Positions 35,249-46,900 of a stretch of DNA of 64,000 bases are shown here, one piece after another. The translations under genes and the position numbers were made by a program. Below the pieces are notes generated by a model, which was given only the letters and a program-made list of their open reading frames with translations, did no database searches and had not been told where the DNA came from. How positions within the stretch are numbered: the stretch's first letter is position 1; the number at the start of each line of letters is the position of its first letter. The stretch comes from Stagonosporopsis chrysanthemi (lineage: Eukaryota; Ascomycota; Dothideomycetes; Pleosporales; Didymellaceae), in contig JAFISE010000075.1 of NCBI GenBank assembly GCA_022560025.1, forward strand, positions 87,012 through 151,011. The letters are read 5' to 3'.

Positions 35249-36341
35249 GGTGTCAAAGTCGTCCTCGTGATAGATAGTGGTAGCGATGTGATCCTCTGAG
35301 TTTCGGGCTTTTCTTATAGAGCCGTTGAGCGAACGTGTGTAAGGGAATCTGGGCCGGAAGCCGGGCGGGCTGCAGGCGGGGTAGCTGTCAGTGCGGTTTG
35401 TGATCCAATACGAGGAAAGCTCGACCAAGAATGCAGGAGAGCTTCGAGCAGACTAACGAGATTCGCACTGAGAGAAAGAACATGGTAGTTCGTGATCATA
35501 CTAGTCCGAATTCAGACCTACGTGATCGATGCACAGGCAGGCAGGCTCAATCGTCAGCTTTCTACTGCGCTTCCGCAAATACACTGTAGACTGTGTGGAT
35601 CACAACCGGTCTTGATGGCTATGATGGCTGTGATACTGCATACCTTCGAACACCTCTTCGAAATTCATGTCAAACCGGGAGTATGGCCTACAGCTTCTGC
35701 GAGCATTGAGCCATACACTCAGTCAGAGCAGACCGAACTGGCGTTCATGTCTTAGAACGCGTCGAAGCGAGTCGCTTATGTATTTACGACACTGGTTGGT
35801 GAAGCTTATCAGGTTGAACGTGGTGTCGACGGTACGAGAGGCCAGCGACGCGGGAAACGAAATGAGATGGCATGGTACGTGCAGGCAGGCCCTCAAAAAT
35901 CAAGTTTGGTGCTAGCGTCTCCTGTAAAGCGTTGCTGTGAGCCACTCGGGAGGGCTCCGAACATGCTGCGCATCAGATGCACCAACAGAGTCAGCGCAGT
36001 GGTTTATACATACACAGTAAAGTGCTTGCCTCAATGGGGCGCTCTAGTCGTTCTGGGCATCGCAGTCAAGCTTCCGCGGCGCTATTATGGGGAGTGACAT
36101 CATAGCTTACTGCAGCCGCGACTCGAGCCGCTATGTGAAACTTGCTGTTTGGCATTGAGATGTACACAAAACAACGGTGTGGTGCTCCCGATCGATATCT
36201 AGAGTTGTCTTGTCGCTCGCTCGCTCGTTGTGTCCTTCCCTGCGTCCGTCGTCGAAACAGTACGGCTCATCGATACCTCATTTGGCACGCAGTCAGCACA
36301 CGACGAGACCTGGTCGCCCCTTTCAACACGAGCCCACCACC
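35249..36341. other. 1.1-kb divergent intergenic region, GNAT (-) and APP1-like (+)
   Basis: No gene is supported. Short frames on the plus strand have no recognisable composition. The last 160 bp are pyrimidine-rich with CTCGCTCGCTCG repeats near 36215-36225, probably the leader of the APP1-like gene. Confidence 0.45.
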
Positions 36342-37964
36342 ATGGCCCCCCAGAAGAGCACGCAGCGTGCTCTGCTGCTAAGCGCGACTCTGGGTCTCGC
36401 GCATGCTGTTACCCTGCCTGACCCGACAGCTGCACCCGCGAGAGTCGAAGTCCGAGCGCCAATCGTGACACCCGCCGCGGTCCGGTTCGATGACAGATAC
36501 AGCTACATTCAGCGACGAAATATCCTCGACGATATCAAGAGTGGCGTCGATGGAGTAGCCAAATCATGGGGCAGTGTGCTTGGAACTGATCTGCCCAGCT
36601 TCTTCACTGAAGGTAAGCTTTTGTGATGAGTGACGCTAGTAAAGCTTGTGCTGATCATAGTAGGCATCCCCGGCTGGTTCGAAAACCTCCCCACAGGGAC
36701 CGATGTTATGTCAAGCCTAGGCATTGGTGATGATGACCTCGCTGCCATCCCCACTCAGGTCCTCAATGTCCCTCCGTACGCGAACTGGACGGACCAGGGT
36801 TGGAACGTTCGTTTCCACGGCAATGTCTACAAGATCCCCAACATCTCGCAGTCGAAGATCGATGACCTCGCCAATGTCTTTCTGATTGACACAAGCGTGG
36901 ATCAGCTCCCTGACGAAGAGAAGGCCAACGCCCGCAACTTGACGAGGTCCATCTTCGTTGTCCAGCAAGGAGACGAAAATGTCACCGTATCACTGGAGCC
37001 TGCGCCCATGCAGGGCGGTGATGGAGAACCTGGCGGTGGCAACGCTATCACGGCTCCTGGAGGTAACCAGACAATCAGACTGCCATACGAGACCACTGTA
37101 GAAGGAGACTTTGATGTCTTTGTGCCTATCGAGAGCAACGGACTTCTCAACGGCAATGAGACTGAGAACGTTCAGCGCCTCAATGTTCACACAAACGGTA
37201 CCGACACAGGCAACGCCACTGCCTTCCTCGTTCCTCCTACAGGTATCACCTTCATATCAGACATCGACGATATCCTTAGAGTGACCAAGATCTACGATCC
37301 CAAGGAGGGTCTTTTGAATTCCTTTGCTCGCGACTTTACCCAGTGGATGAACATGCCCGACATCTACCGCAACTGGTCTCAGAGTCTGCCAAACAGCACC
37401 CACTTCCACTACCTGACTACCACTCCGGAGCAGGCCACGCGCAACTACATGGACTTCATCTACAAGACATACCCTGGCGGTTCGTTTGACACCCGACCCC
37501 TGAACTTCTCCGACGTGAAGGCAACCCTATCCATCCGCAAGTACCTCCTGGAGAAGATCTTCGTCACTTTCCCACAAAGAAAGTTTGTGCTCATCGCCGA
37601 CACCTCCAACTCGGACGTCATGAGCGACTATCCCCAGCTCGCTCACGACTATCCCAACCAGGTTCAATGCATCTTCCTGCGCAACACCTCAGCGACCGAC
37701 AGCGACGATTGGTTCCCATACAACACCGAAGGCTTCAAGGGCCTCAACAACCGCAGCTACATGTTCTTCCACGTGCCTGATGACCTGACGGGTCTGGATA
37801 TTGCCAACGGTCAGTGCTTGAACGAGTCGATCCAGCAGAACGTTACCTTTTCGCGGCAAGCCGAGATTCTCGGCATTCATGGCGGTGCCGGCAGCAAGGT
37901 TGGTGGTAGCGCTACCATCAGCTTCGTGGTGGCGCTGGTCGCTGCTATGCTTTTGACGCTCTAG
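36342..37964 (+). CDS. Secreted, GPI-anchored APP1-domain (DUF2183) phosphatase-like protein
   Basis: Exons 36342-36612 and 36664-37964 give 523 residues. A signal peptide (A-L-L-L-S-A-T-L-G-L-A-H-A) opens the protein. The hydrophobic end S-F-V-V-A-L-V-A-A-M-L-L-T-L after a Gly/Ser stretch looks like a GPI-attachment signal. About 15 N-glycosylation sequons agree with secretion. The second half matches the APP1 catalytic domain: F-I-S-D-I-D-D-I with putative nucleophile D290 and D292, then H-Y-L-T-T-T-P, K-F-V-L-I-A-D-T-S-N-S-D, and Y-P-N-Q-V-Q-C-I-F-L-R. APP1 proteins are HAD-type phosphatidate phosphatases that normally act inside the cell. Here the usual T of D-x-D-x-T is I, so activity is uncertain. 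The start fits an ACCATGG context. Confidence 0.85.
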
Positions 37965-38233
37965 AATGAGTCGTCGACGACGACGTGAACGATTGTACAT
38001 GATAGGTGTTTGGGTCAGACGGTAGCCGGGAGTCTATTTCTTGTTACTAGGTTAACTCTTTTTGGTGTTCACTTTCGGGTCACAGCGAATGAATCAAACA
38101 TATTAATTTCGTCACATGTGGCAGGTATTTCTGCTCTTAACGTAGAGAAGTTTTGTGACAGCTATGACTGCATGTTCGTTCCGACTTCAGTCCATACCGA
38201 CTAGGTTGTGTGCCCGCCGCATAGCCTAGATCT

Positions 38234-40008
38234 CTAATCAGAGTCATCACTGCTTGGCGGGTCTTCCGTTGGTGGTCTGCTCGAATGGCTCAACGAAAAG
38301 TCAAGTACATCGCTTCTCGCACCTGCATCAACAAACTTCCGCAGACACCACCCGATCTGAACCGCGGTGCTCCTCTCGTTGCCCAAAGGATCTATTTGCC
38401 GTCCCTTGACGAAGATGAACTGGTTCTCGCTGTCTTCGCGATCATACACGCGGTCTGATGCGCCGAAAGCAATGATGGCCAACTTTGAGCTTCGTCCTTT
38501 GAGCTTGGCGTGTTTGGTGCTAGTCTCGAAGCCTTGCTGGGCCAGTCCGGCGAGGAGGTGTTCGTAGATTTTGCGGGGAAGTTTGCTGGACGCAGGCCGT
38601 GTTGTTGGCCAGGTGGTGACATTGAGGGTGACAAGGTTGGGCAGGTCACCAAGACAGTTCTGTGGGTAAGTCAGCGTGTTTTGCAGAGGGACACTGAGTG
38701 GAGAAACGTGCCTCGAAGTTGACAAAGCTGTCGTTCTTGGGACGGACGACGCTCACGTGCGGAAACGCCATGGAAATCTGTTCGAGCAGCGCGCAAGCTT
38801 TGCAGATTGATGAGAATGAAGCATAATCATACACCAACTCATCATCACACTCCTCGGGCGCTCTTGAAGCATGCACGCTGAGCTGCTTGAGAGATTTCGC
38901 GTGCCTCACAATACCGGCAGACGCAGGCAGGCTGTCAACGTTGGAGAAATCCAATGTGAGAACTCTAACACCCGTAACAAGACATAGGAAGCCGTCCAGT
39001 GCTCCCAAACCATCATTCTCTGCGTTATCTGTGAGCTTGACCTCCAAAGTCTCTAGCTTCTGAGGCAACTTGGTGCTCTTGCTCAGCTCAGCAAACAGAG
39101 CGTCAGTGCCAGTGCAGCTGAAGACTCGAATGCTCTTGACGGTACGGAAGTCGACAATGTTGCAATATGTGTCTGCTGCGTATCGCAGGCCCAGCTTTTG
39201 CAGGGTGATCTCTTTGAGCGCAAGCGGGGTACACTTGGCGAATGGTTGCATGTGACTGAACATGGTAGAGGTGATCAAGCCGGGCCCAGTTGACGAGTCG
39301 TTTAGCTCTCGGTCTGGCACAGGCACATCGCTATCCTCGAAACTCGCATGGATCGTGATTTTGTCGAGGTTAGAGGTGTGCTTGAGAATGAAATGGCAAT
39401 AGTCGAGGACTTGGCGGGAGTCTGGGTACAGGCCAATCTTTCGAACATTGGCAAACTGCTCCCTGAAGTGCGGTATGCTCTGCAGTTCTTGCACGACGTT
39501 TCTGTCCAGAGCGATGCTCTCCGCCCATTTCAGGCGCTTTTGTTTCTTGTACAGCAGGACCAGGTTGTCGGCAGAAAAGGGCGACCATGGGTGCCATGAA
39601 AACTTGTCGAGGATGTTCTCCGGGAGCAGCTCCAGGATGATGCGCACGGCAAAGTTAGCCTGGTGGATCTGGTTGCATTTGTCGGGCACGTCTGTGAGAT
39701 ACAGATCAAGCTTGCGAATATGCTGCAAGCCGATGTTCTTGGGGTTGAGGAAGGCGGCAAGGCGAGTGTCCTTGCTGGAGCCGACGTCAATGAGGACTTC
39801 GCGGTACAGGCGACGGGCGGCGATGTCGCGGAGCTGCTTAGACGTGAGACACAAGCTCTTGAGGTCGGTAGGCCGGTTGATCTGCACGACGGTCAGTGGT
39901 GCGGCAGCGTAGCACGGGTGGCGCGGTGCGACGTACGTGGTCGACAATCAGCGTCTTGAGGTCTGTAGGCAGTTTTGTGAAGTCCGGATTGGGCACTTGC
40001 GGAGACAT
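38234..40008 (-). CDS. F-box-like protein with leucine-rich C-terminal region
   Basis: Exons complement(39937-40008), complement(38712-39881) and complement(38234-38659) give 555 residues. Splicing the first intron builds F-T-K-L-P-T-D-L-K-T-L-I-V-D-H-I followed by L-K-S-L-C-L-T-S-K-Q-L-R-D-I-A, an F-box-like start. Irregular leucine-rich segments follow (I-R-K-L-D-L-Y-L, L-E-T-L-E-V-K-L, V-L-T-L-D-F, L-P-N-L-V-T-L-N-V). Such proteins usually act as substrate receptors of SCF ubiquitin ligases; targets cannot be predicted. The second intron appears to use a GC donor (GAG|GCACGT) with a CCCACAG acceptor, 52 nt, and a GCTGAC branch motif. A GT alternative 12 nt upstream is weaker. The tail is acidic and Ser-rich. 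Confidence 0.8.
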
Positions 40009-40700
40009 GGTCGCTCAGAACCGCCGTCGTGGGCGGTGGCGCGGAGCGTGGAGCACTGTGTGGATGCGGCGGGCGGCGGCCGCTCGGCGGTGCCCCGTCG
40101 TGGGGACGGGAGGGCTCGGTGGCTGGCGTCACGTTTGTGGTTGTGCGAGCAGCGACGGGCGTAGCTCCAGGTCGACTGCCTGGACAGATGTGAGATGTGC
40201 GAGGCTGCGTCGAACAGGTCGTGTTCACATAAAGTGCAAACCGGCGGTCGTGGGCGGTGCGGCGTGGGCGGTGCGGCGTGGGCGGTGCGGCGTGGGCGTG
40301 GGCGGTGCGCGCTTCACTCTTCAGCCTCACCTCCAGCGCCCGCCGGCCCCACTTCGGAGTGGGCGGCGGCGGGCACGGCGCTTGCTAGTTGCCGCCGCCG
40401 CCATCAGCTAGCGTACAGCACCGTTGCTCATCTCTCACTTTGCCATGGAAGCATACAACCATGCCTCCGAACCGCGTGCAAGCCAGCCTTGCTCGTATGC
40501 GCGCGATTGGAGGGACACGGGAGACACGCTCGGTTGAAAATCGTGTTGAATTGCATCCATAGATAGGCGCGCGACAGTACATGCCAGAGCGCGCTTGAGA
40601 TATCCAGGCCACCACCAGAACCACATGTCCATTCCCCTCACCAGAAAGAACGCCAAATGCCAAACACCACGCTATGCAGGCAAATCAGATGCTGTCAAAC
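40009..40700. other. Intergenic: F-box promoter and FCP1 3' flank
   Basis: A 692-bp, GC-rich region. It holds the minisatellite at 40249-40309 about 240 bp before the F-box start. No gene is supported. Confidence 0.5.
40249..40309. repeat. GC-rich minisatellite, 14-bp unit (GCGTGGGCGGTGCG)
   Basis: Four consecutive near-identical units occur; the last is lengthened by an extra GTGGGC. GTGGGCGG resembles an Sp1/Egr-type GC box, and the array lies in the promoter region of the minus-strand F-box gene. Confidence 0.85.
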
Positions 40701-43195
40701 TCATGCTTCCTCGTCGCTGCTGTCAAACCCAGCCAGAAGCTCAGCCTCTAGCGCATCGTCGTTGTCCTCTTGCACGTCTGGTGCCACACCTTTCTCTTCA
40801 GGCCCTGCTTTGGACTCGTCTGCCGGCAGAGCTTCTGTCCCTGTTGCTTCCGGTGTCGGTAGACCTGACGACTTCTCCGCCGTCACCACGTTCGTCAACG
40901 ATGTCACCCGCTCCATTGTGCGCTTCTTCCGCCGCTGCAGAAGCGATGTGCTCGCCACACTACTGTCACTCTCTTCCGCCTCGCTTCCGTCAGTAGCATT
41001 GCCGTTGGTCCGCTTTCGCTTGTTCTGCGTCCGGCTTGAAGTGGACGCTGTACTGTCATCAGACCGTTCGCTGTCTGATTCCGAGCCATGGTCCCCGTCT
41101 GTGTCGTCGCTATTCATAAACTCGGCGAAATCGTTGTCCATTGAATCCCAGTTATCGGCCGTCAGATTGAGTGTCACTGGAGAATCAGCAAGCCCATCGT
41201 CCTCGTCGCCCGATGCGTTGAGGCTATCCTCCTCGAGTGGCGACCCTCCTCGCTCAGCTCCATCGACTGCGATCATGTAAGGCGTTTCGTCAACACGCTC
41301 CCATCTTGAACAGCACTGGAACATCCATTCGGGGTTCACAATCTTGATACTCTCGTAACGTGCAGCTTTCTTGACTTTGGTAGTCTTCAGCTCAGGGTTC
41401 GCAATGACGTGTGTCGTTCGTCGATTCACGCTCGTCGACACTTCGGCACCAAAGCTCTTGATCCACAGCGCGTAATCCGTACTAATGTCGTTAGCAGTGG
41501 TCGGCGAGCAGCAAAGCGGCACTCACGTCTGCACGTCCACGCCAAGTGGTATTATGCCGGAGAATACCACAATTGTACCAGCGAGCACTTGCTCCTTCAT
41601 TGCCGGCATCAGTTCGGCGACATCGGGGATCAAGTCGGTAGGGCGCTTCTTCGGACTCCTTTCGCCCTTGAGTGCAGCAACCCGCCCTGCAGGCCCAACC
41701 GCCTTCAGATTCCTGTATTCGTCATAGAAGGCTGAGTGCACGCGGTTCAAGTTGTTCTCGATGACATCTAGGCCTCGATCGTCGTTGTGAAGAATGCTGT
41801 GTCGGTGCTTGGGGGCATCCGAGTGCTGGGAGTCACCGTTCACGACATCCGGCTCTTCGCTTGCTCCGGCCTCTTCGTCTGCTTTGTCTTGCATGAGCTG
41901 TTGCTGTAACAGCGGTCGCTCTGTTTGCTGTGCGATGATGACTTTTTCTTGCTCCTTTGTCTGTGCGTCTAGTGTCTCCGGAGAGGCCATGGACAACAAC
42001 TGCTGCTCGAGTGCTTCGCCGACGCCGTTCGCGCCCTCGGCGGGTGCAATTGCTGCAGCCTTGGCGTCGTTGAGGGCGGGCATGGGAGCTTCCTCAGTCT
42101 TCTTGGGTGGAGCTGCAAGAGGTTTGGACTGTGTCACAAGCTCCTGCTGCTTGGGCAAGAAACTTGCGTTGATGTCGCCGGCGCCCGGGAAGAAGTTGAA
42201 GACGGGCACACGAACAAGATGGGGACTGTACTGCCACACGTCTGCCCTATCGTCTATGATGACTACCATAGATGTGTTGTGGTAGAACAGCCGCTGTAGA
42301 CTCTTGAGCTTGTCCGTGTAGTTCTCATCACGACTGAGAATGCGGTCGCCAAAGTACTTGCGCTCAGGGTCGATGATTTGGCAGACTGCTTGCGCATAGG
42401 CGCGGGTGGCCATGGTGTAGACGTGCATCTCATACTTGGTCGACATGCGGTCAAAGAATTCTTGCAAGCCTGGCCGCTTCTTGACGTAGTACCAGTTGGC
42501 GGCTACGTGGGCAACGTTGTCGTCGGCGAGCTGGAAGCCTTCGACGTCCTTGACGGCATCGTGGTTGGGGTTCTCGGGGTCGGCCTTCCACTCGGCGATG
42601 GTGCGCTCGCAGGTGGTGTGGATGACGGTCTGGTCGAGATCGACAATCAGCGTCAGCTTCTTCGCGTCCAGCAGGCGCTTCTTGGTCTCCTCTTCGCCAC
42701 GCAGGGCTTCGTTGTGGCTGACGAGCAGGGCGACGTTGTCGTGGGTCATGTTGACCGTGGCGCGGTCCGTGTTGCGCAGCTGGGTGAGGTGGTCGACCTT
42801 GGTCATGTCCTGGCCGCACTCGGCGCAGAGGCCGCCGAATTGGATCTCATGCGTGCATGGCTCCTCGATCTCGACGATGCTGGTGCTGGGCGCTGGTTAG
42901 CAGGGGCGCGCAGACAAGGGCCGCGAAGGCAAGATGCAGCGTACCCGGGGCGCGCAATGACGGCGCCGGCGCGGATGTGCCAGCGCGCGATGGTCCCCTC
43001 GGTGCTCGCCGCAAAGTGGGTGGTGAGCTTCTTCTTGAGCGTCTCGTCCTCGCCGTATCGGTTGGTCTCGGTCACGGTGCTCTCGAACGTGTACGTGAAC
43101 AGGCGCTCCGAGCGCCGCACATGGTCGTCGGCCTTCTTCAGCAGCTCGAGCACGGTGATGGGATAATGCAGGCCCGGGGGCGATGAGATCTTCAT
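40701..43195 (-). CDS. FCP1: RNA polymerase II CTD phosphatase Fcp1
   Basis: Exons complement(42945-43195), complement(41527-42885) and complement(40701-41481) give 796 residues. An N-terminal lipoyl-like segment is followed by C-T-H-E-I-Q-F-G-G-L-C-A-E-C-G, then the FCPH domain with L-I-V-D-L-D-Q-T (catalytic D166 and D168). K-K-R-P-G-L-Q-E-F-F and V-V-I-I-D-D-R-A-D-V-W come next. A BRCT domain starts at L-A-G-T-I-V-V-F-S-G-I-I-P-L and is rejoined by the 45-nt second intron. It ends in an acidic Ser-rich tail with D-D-A-L-E-A-E-L, which in homologues binds TFIIF. Fcp1 removes Ser2 phosphate from the polymerase II CTD to recycle it. Several AG acceptors are clustered at the first intron; I chose the one giving P-G-T-S-I-V-E-I-E-E. 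Confidence 0.95.
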
Positions 43196-43964
43196 TCCGC
43201 GTCGCGACGGCGATGCATGCGGCCGAGGGCGTGGCTATGAGCGTGGGCGTGGGCGCGAGGGTGGGCGTCGTGTTGGGGGCAGTCGCGTCGCGCAAGCCGG
43301 CGCATTCGGGGTGGTTCCGCAGGAGCTGGAGCTGGAGCTGTATGCGCAGGGCTGCGGCAGGCAATGGGCCGCGGGCGGGGCGGCGTGGGGTGCAGGTGCG
43401 CAGCTGCGATGCAGTGCAACGGGCAATGGCGTGCAGGCCGGGGTGTTGTGTGCAGGCGGGTCGTTGTCGCAAAAGCACCATGGACAGCTGGAACGCCTGG
43501 AGCTCCCAAAGAGGGGGAGCTGCCTTTATGTGCGTCGTCGCCGCGGACCAGGCGTGTTAGCAGCTTGGCGCGTGCTCGACACTCTGCCTCTCGACGCAAC
43601 GCGAACAAAGCCTGGGCGAGCGTCGCAAGCAGGCCCTCAAAGACGCCGCCGTGAGAGCTGCTGCAGCACTGCACCGCCGTTGCCGTTGCCTTTGTCCATG
43701 GGCCGACACGTGCACACACTCATTGTTTGCGCCTTGCAGGCCTCTCGCACCCCACCCATCAGTGCATCTGGGGCGGACAGCACACGGCGCTTTCGGCGCT
43801 GATCGTTATCCATGTGTACATCATTTCCTTCTGCACGCAATGGCGCGGGCATTGCATTCGTCTTATTAGATACCTATGTCGCAGCGTCGTAAGCAGTCGT
43901 GTCTATTAACCTTCTTAGCTCCTATAACGCCATGCTGAACGAACGTCAATGAAACCCAAAACGC
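43196..43964. other. Intergenic: FCP1 promoter and ATG26 3' flank
   Basis: A 769-bp GC-rich region with GTGGGCGT-type runs near 43220-43270, directly upstream of FCP1. Frames on both strands overlap and look spurious. Confidence 0.45.
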
Positions 43965-46900
43965 TCAGCTTCTACTCGCAGACTCGGAAATGCGCCTCTG
44001 CGCTCCCCTCGACACCGTGCTACCCAGAACCAGCGAGACCCCACCGGTCCGTGAGCCGTCTCGTGCCATCCCTGTGACGGCGTGCTGCGCCTCGAAAGGG
44101 CCAACACCGACTTCCTCTCCATCGTCGACCATCGTCCAGTCATCGTCAAATTCATCCGTGTGGTCATCGTCCTGCTTGGCGTGCTTGTTGATGAGTGTGC
44201 GGGCACGATCCAGCTCGCGGTAGATCGTCTGTATAGCCACCTGCGCGCCATTGTCCTAGCCAAAGTCAGCGAAAGCCACCGCTACAAGTAGTCACCGTCG
44301 CTTACCTTGCGAATCCTCTGACCCAACACCTTGGCCTTGACTATCATGCGTTGACTGTTAGTCACCTCCCACAATGCTCGACTGAAGACGCTAGTGTTGA
44401 CCTTCTTGAGCCAGACGCCAACACCGAGATCCTCGACACGTTGAGCGAAGAAGTACTGGTCCCCAAAGAAAGGTTTGATTATGGTCGGGATACCAGCTCG
44501 CAGGCTGGCACCTGTCGTGCCAGATCCACCATGGTGTACGGCAGCATCCATCTGCTTGAACAGCCAATCGTGCGGTGCAGCTTGGATTTGAAACAACTCA
44601 GGCGGGAGCGGTATCTCGGGTTTGGATGCATCCTTTGTCTCCAAACGATCTGACCAACCCTTCGATAAGACACAGCGCACGTCTGCCTTCAGCACCGAGT
44701 CGACTACGGTCTTCGTCAAGGCAGCAGGATCATCGATAACAATAGAGCCAAACCCAATGTAGACGAGCTTTTTCTGGTCGTTGCGCGCCCTTTCGATAAA
44801 GGCCTTCAGATCGGCAGGCGGCTCATACGTGTCAGCCTCGTCCAGAAACCAGTAACCGGTGACGCGGATCCAGTCGGGCCAGTCCAACGGTGGAGGCACT
44901 ACGTGCGGGCTAAAGTTGTACAAGAACGGACGAGAGTTGGCCTGCATTTTAGCCTGCGACGTGTTCTGCAAGCCCAACTCGTGGCGGCGCCACTTGTTGA
45001 TCTGTCCGGATATCGCTGTCCAGAAGATTGCATCGAACGTAATGTAGGTGATGCTGTTGTAACCTCCTCCCATTTTCTTTTCCAAGACCGAGAAAGCATG
45101 TGGGTAGGCTCGAGTTCGCGTCCATGGCATTGTGAAGGCGCGAAAGTACGGGATTTCAAGCGCTTCTGCAATGTGGATGCCGGCCATTGCGCTGGGACTC
45201 TCGATCAAAACATCCGCGCCCTGGCAAGCTCGCCACGCTGAGCTACAGACATCGTCAAGCCAGCCGCGGAATTTCGAGTTCGCTTCTTTCATGAAGCCGT
45301 ACGTGAACATGCCATGCTCTACACAAATCCGCATAAGCTCGGCCGGGTTGCCATCAACGGGCGCAAAGTCGATACCGTGCGACCGAACCCATGGCTCAAA
45401 TTCAGCGTGCGTTGCTATCCGCGGTTTGTGCCCCTCTTTCAACAGCTCTTTGCACAGCGCGATGTATGGCTGTACATCACCACGGGATCCGATCGTAAGA
45501 CAAACAACCGTTAGCGATTCAGCTGGTTTAAAATCGACAAAGGACGCAAGTGGGTCATCAAAGATAAGTGGAATCCGCTCCTGATCCGCTGCGCGTACCA
45601 TGCTAGCGACATCGACTCGAGCAGCGTCGTTTGCTGTGTCTTGACGCGCTTGTTGGAGAAAATCGTGCTCTGCTTTGGCTGTCTCGTCGTCGCTGTCAAC
45701 GCCCGAGGAAGACGAATCCTTGTCTTCAAGATATTTTACGTTCTCTAGTATGCGAAGCACGGTAATAGCGCATTCGTCGCGGAACTCGGCCTTAGAGAAT
45801 TCGAAAAAGAGCTCTTCGTGTCCTCGGATTATGATGGCGAGACCATGATAGCCGATCCTGAAGCCGTTCTCTTTGTTGACGTTCTCAATATCCTTTAGAG
45901 GTAAGATGATTTTTGTCTTCGATGTAGGCATCAGGCTCCGGAAACAGAAATATCTCCCGCTTATGTAGATTTTGCCATAATTAGGCAACACGCGCTGCAG
46001 AGACGCGAAGAATGATGAGTGTAATATCTCGGTCTCGGGAAAAGCGAAATGCTCCCTGAAGTTCTCTGCTGCTTTTACTGCGTCTTGATCATCCTCAAAG
46101 CCATGCACCTGGTCGCCAGTCTCGAGGCCTTCGGCAGTATTATAGTGCTTCCGTCCTCCAGCCAACATTCCGGACACCTTCTCGTAATAGCCCATCGACT
46201 CGGTGGCGAGCAGATTGCCCATTTTCTTCGATCTGTTACGGAGGAAACCGGCAAGGCCTGTTGCTTTGTTCAGTGGGTAAGACGCAATATCCTGAAGTGC
46301 GGACGATGAGCCTGACAACCGCGGTTGAGCCAAGCCTGCTTCAATATCATCTTCCGTTGTCTCGGGTGTTGCAACCGCCGCCTTCGCGTTGTTGTCACTC
46401 TTCAGGTGGTGCGTAGATCTCAACGGATGTCTCCCCCGGCCAGAAGAGCGCGTTGTATCTTGTGAGTATCGCGCTAGTGCCGATCGTTCGGATGCGGTGA
46501 TCGTAGAAGGGTTCGCTGGGGCTCGGAACACGTCGGATCGGTTCAGAATCTGGGATGCAGATGCACTGCTCTCATCTATGGACTGAATCGCGACCGAGGA
46601 TTCAGTATCACGCTCGAGTGACGTTTTCGCAGACTCCGTATCCGTTGCTCTGGGTGAAAGCGGTGATTGGTCGCCGTGATGGCTTGTCGTTTGCAGATCG
46701 TTGCGATTTCGACTGAAGCTACGGCGCAACTCATGACTTTGACGACGAAACACTCGGCTTGCATCCATGCTGCGTCGAGCATCCCAGCTTTTCCGGCTTG
46801 CATCTACACTTGACCGAGCAGATGCATCACTAACGCTTGACCTTCCAGCGCGTGGCAACGGCAACAGTGAAAGTGTCGCGCGAACAGGCTCACTGATTGG

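Noticed and set aside
36177..36341. 55-residue N-terminal extension of the APP1-like protein
   Set aside because: It would bury the signal peptide. The ATG at 36342 has a strong ACCATGG context and starts a clear secretory signal.
42451..42900. Overlapping open frames on both strands of FCP1
   Set aside because: They are antisense or shifted copies of a confirmed FCPH coding region.
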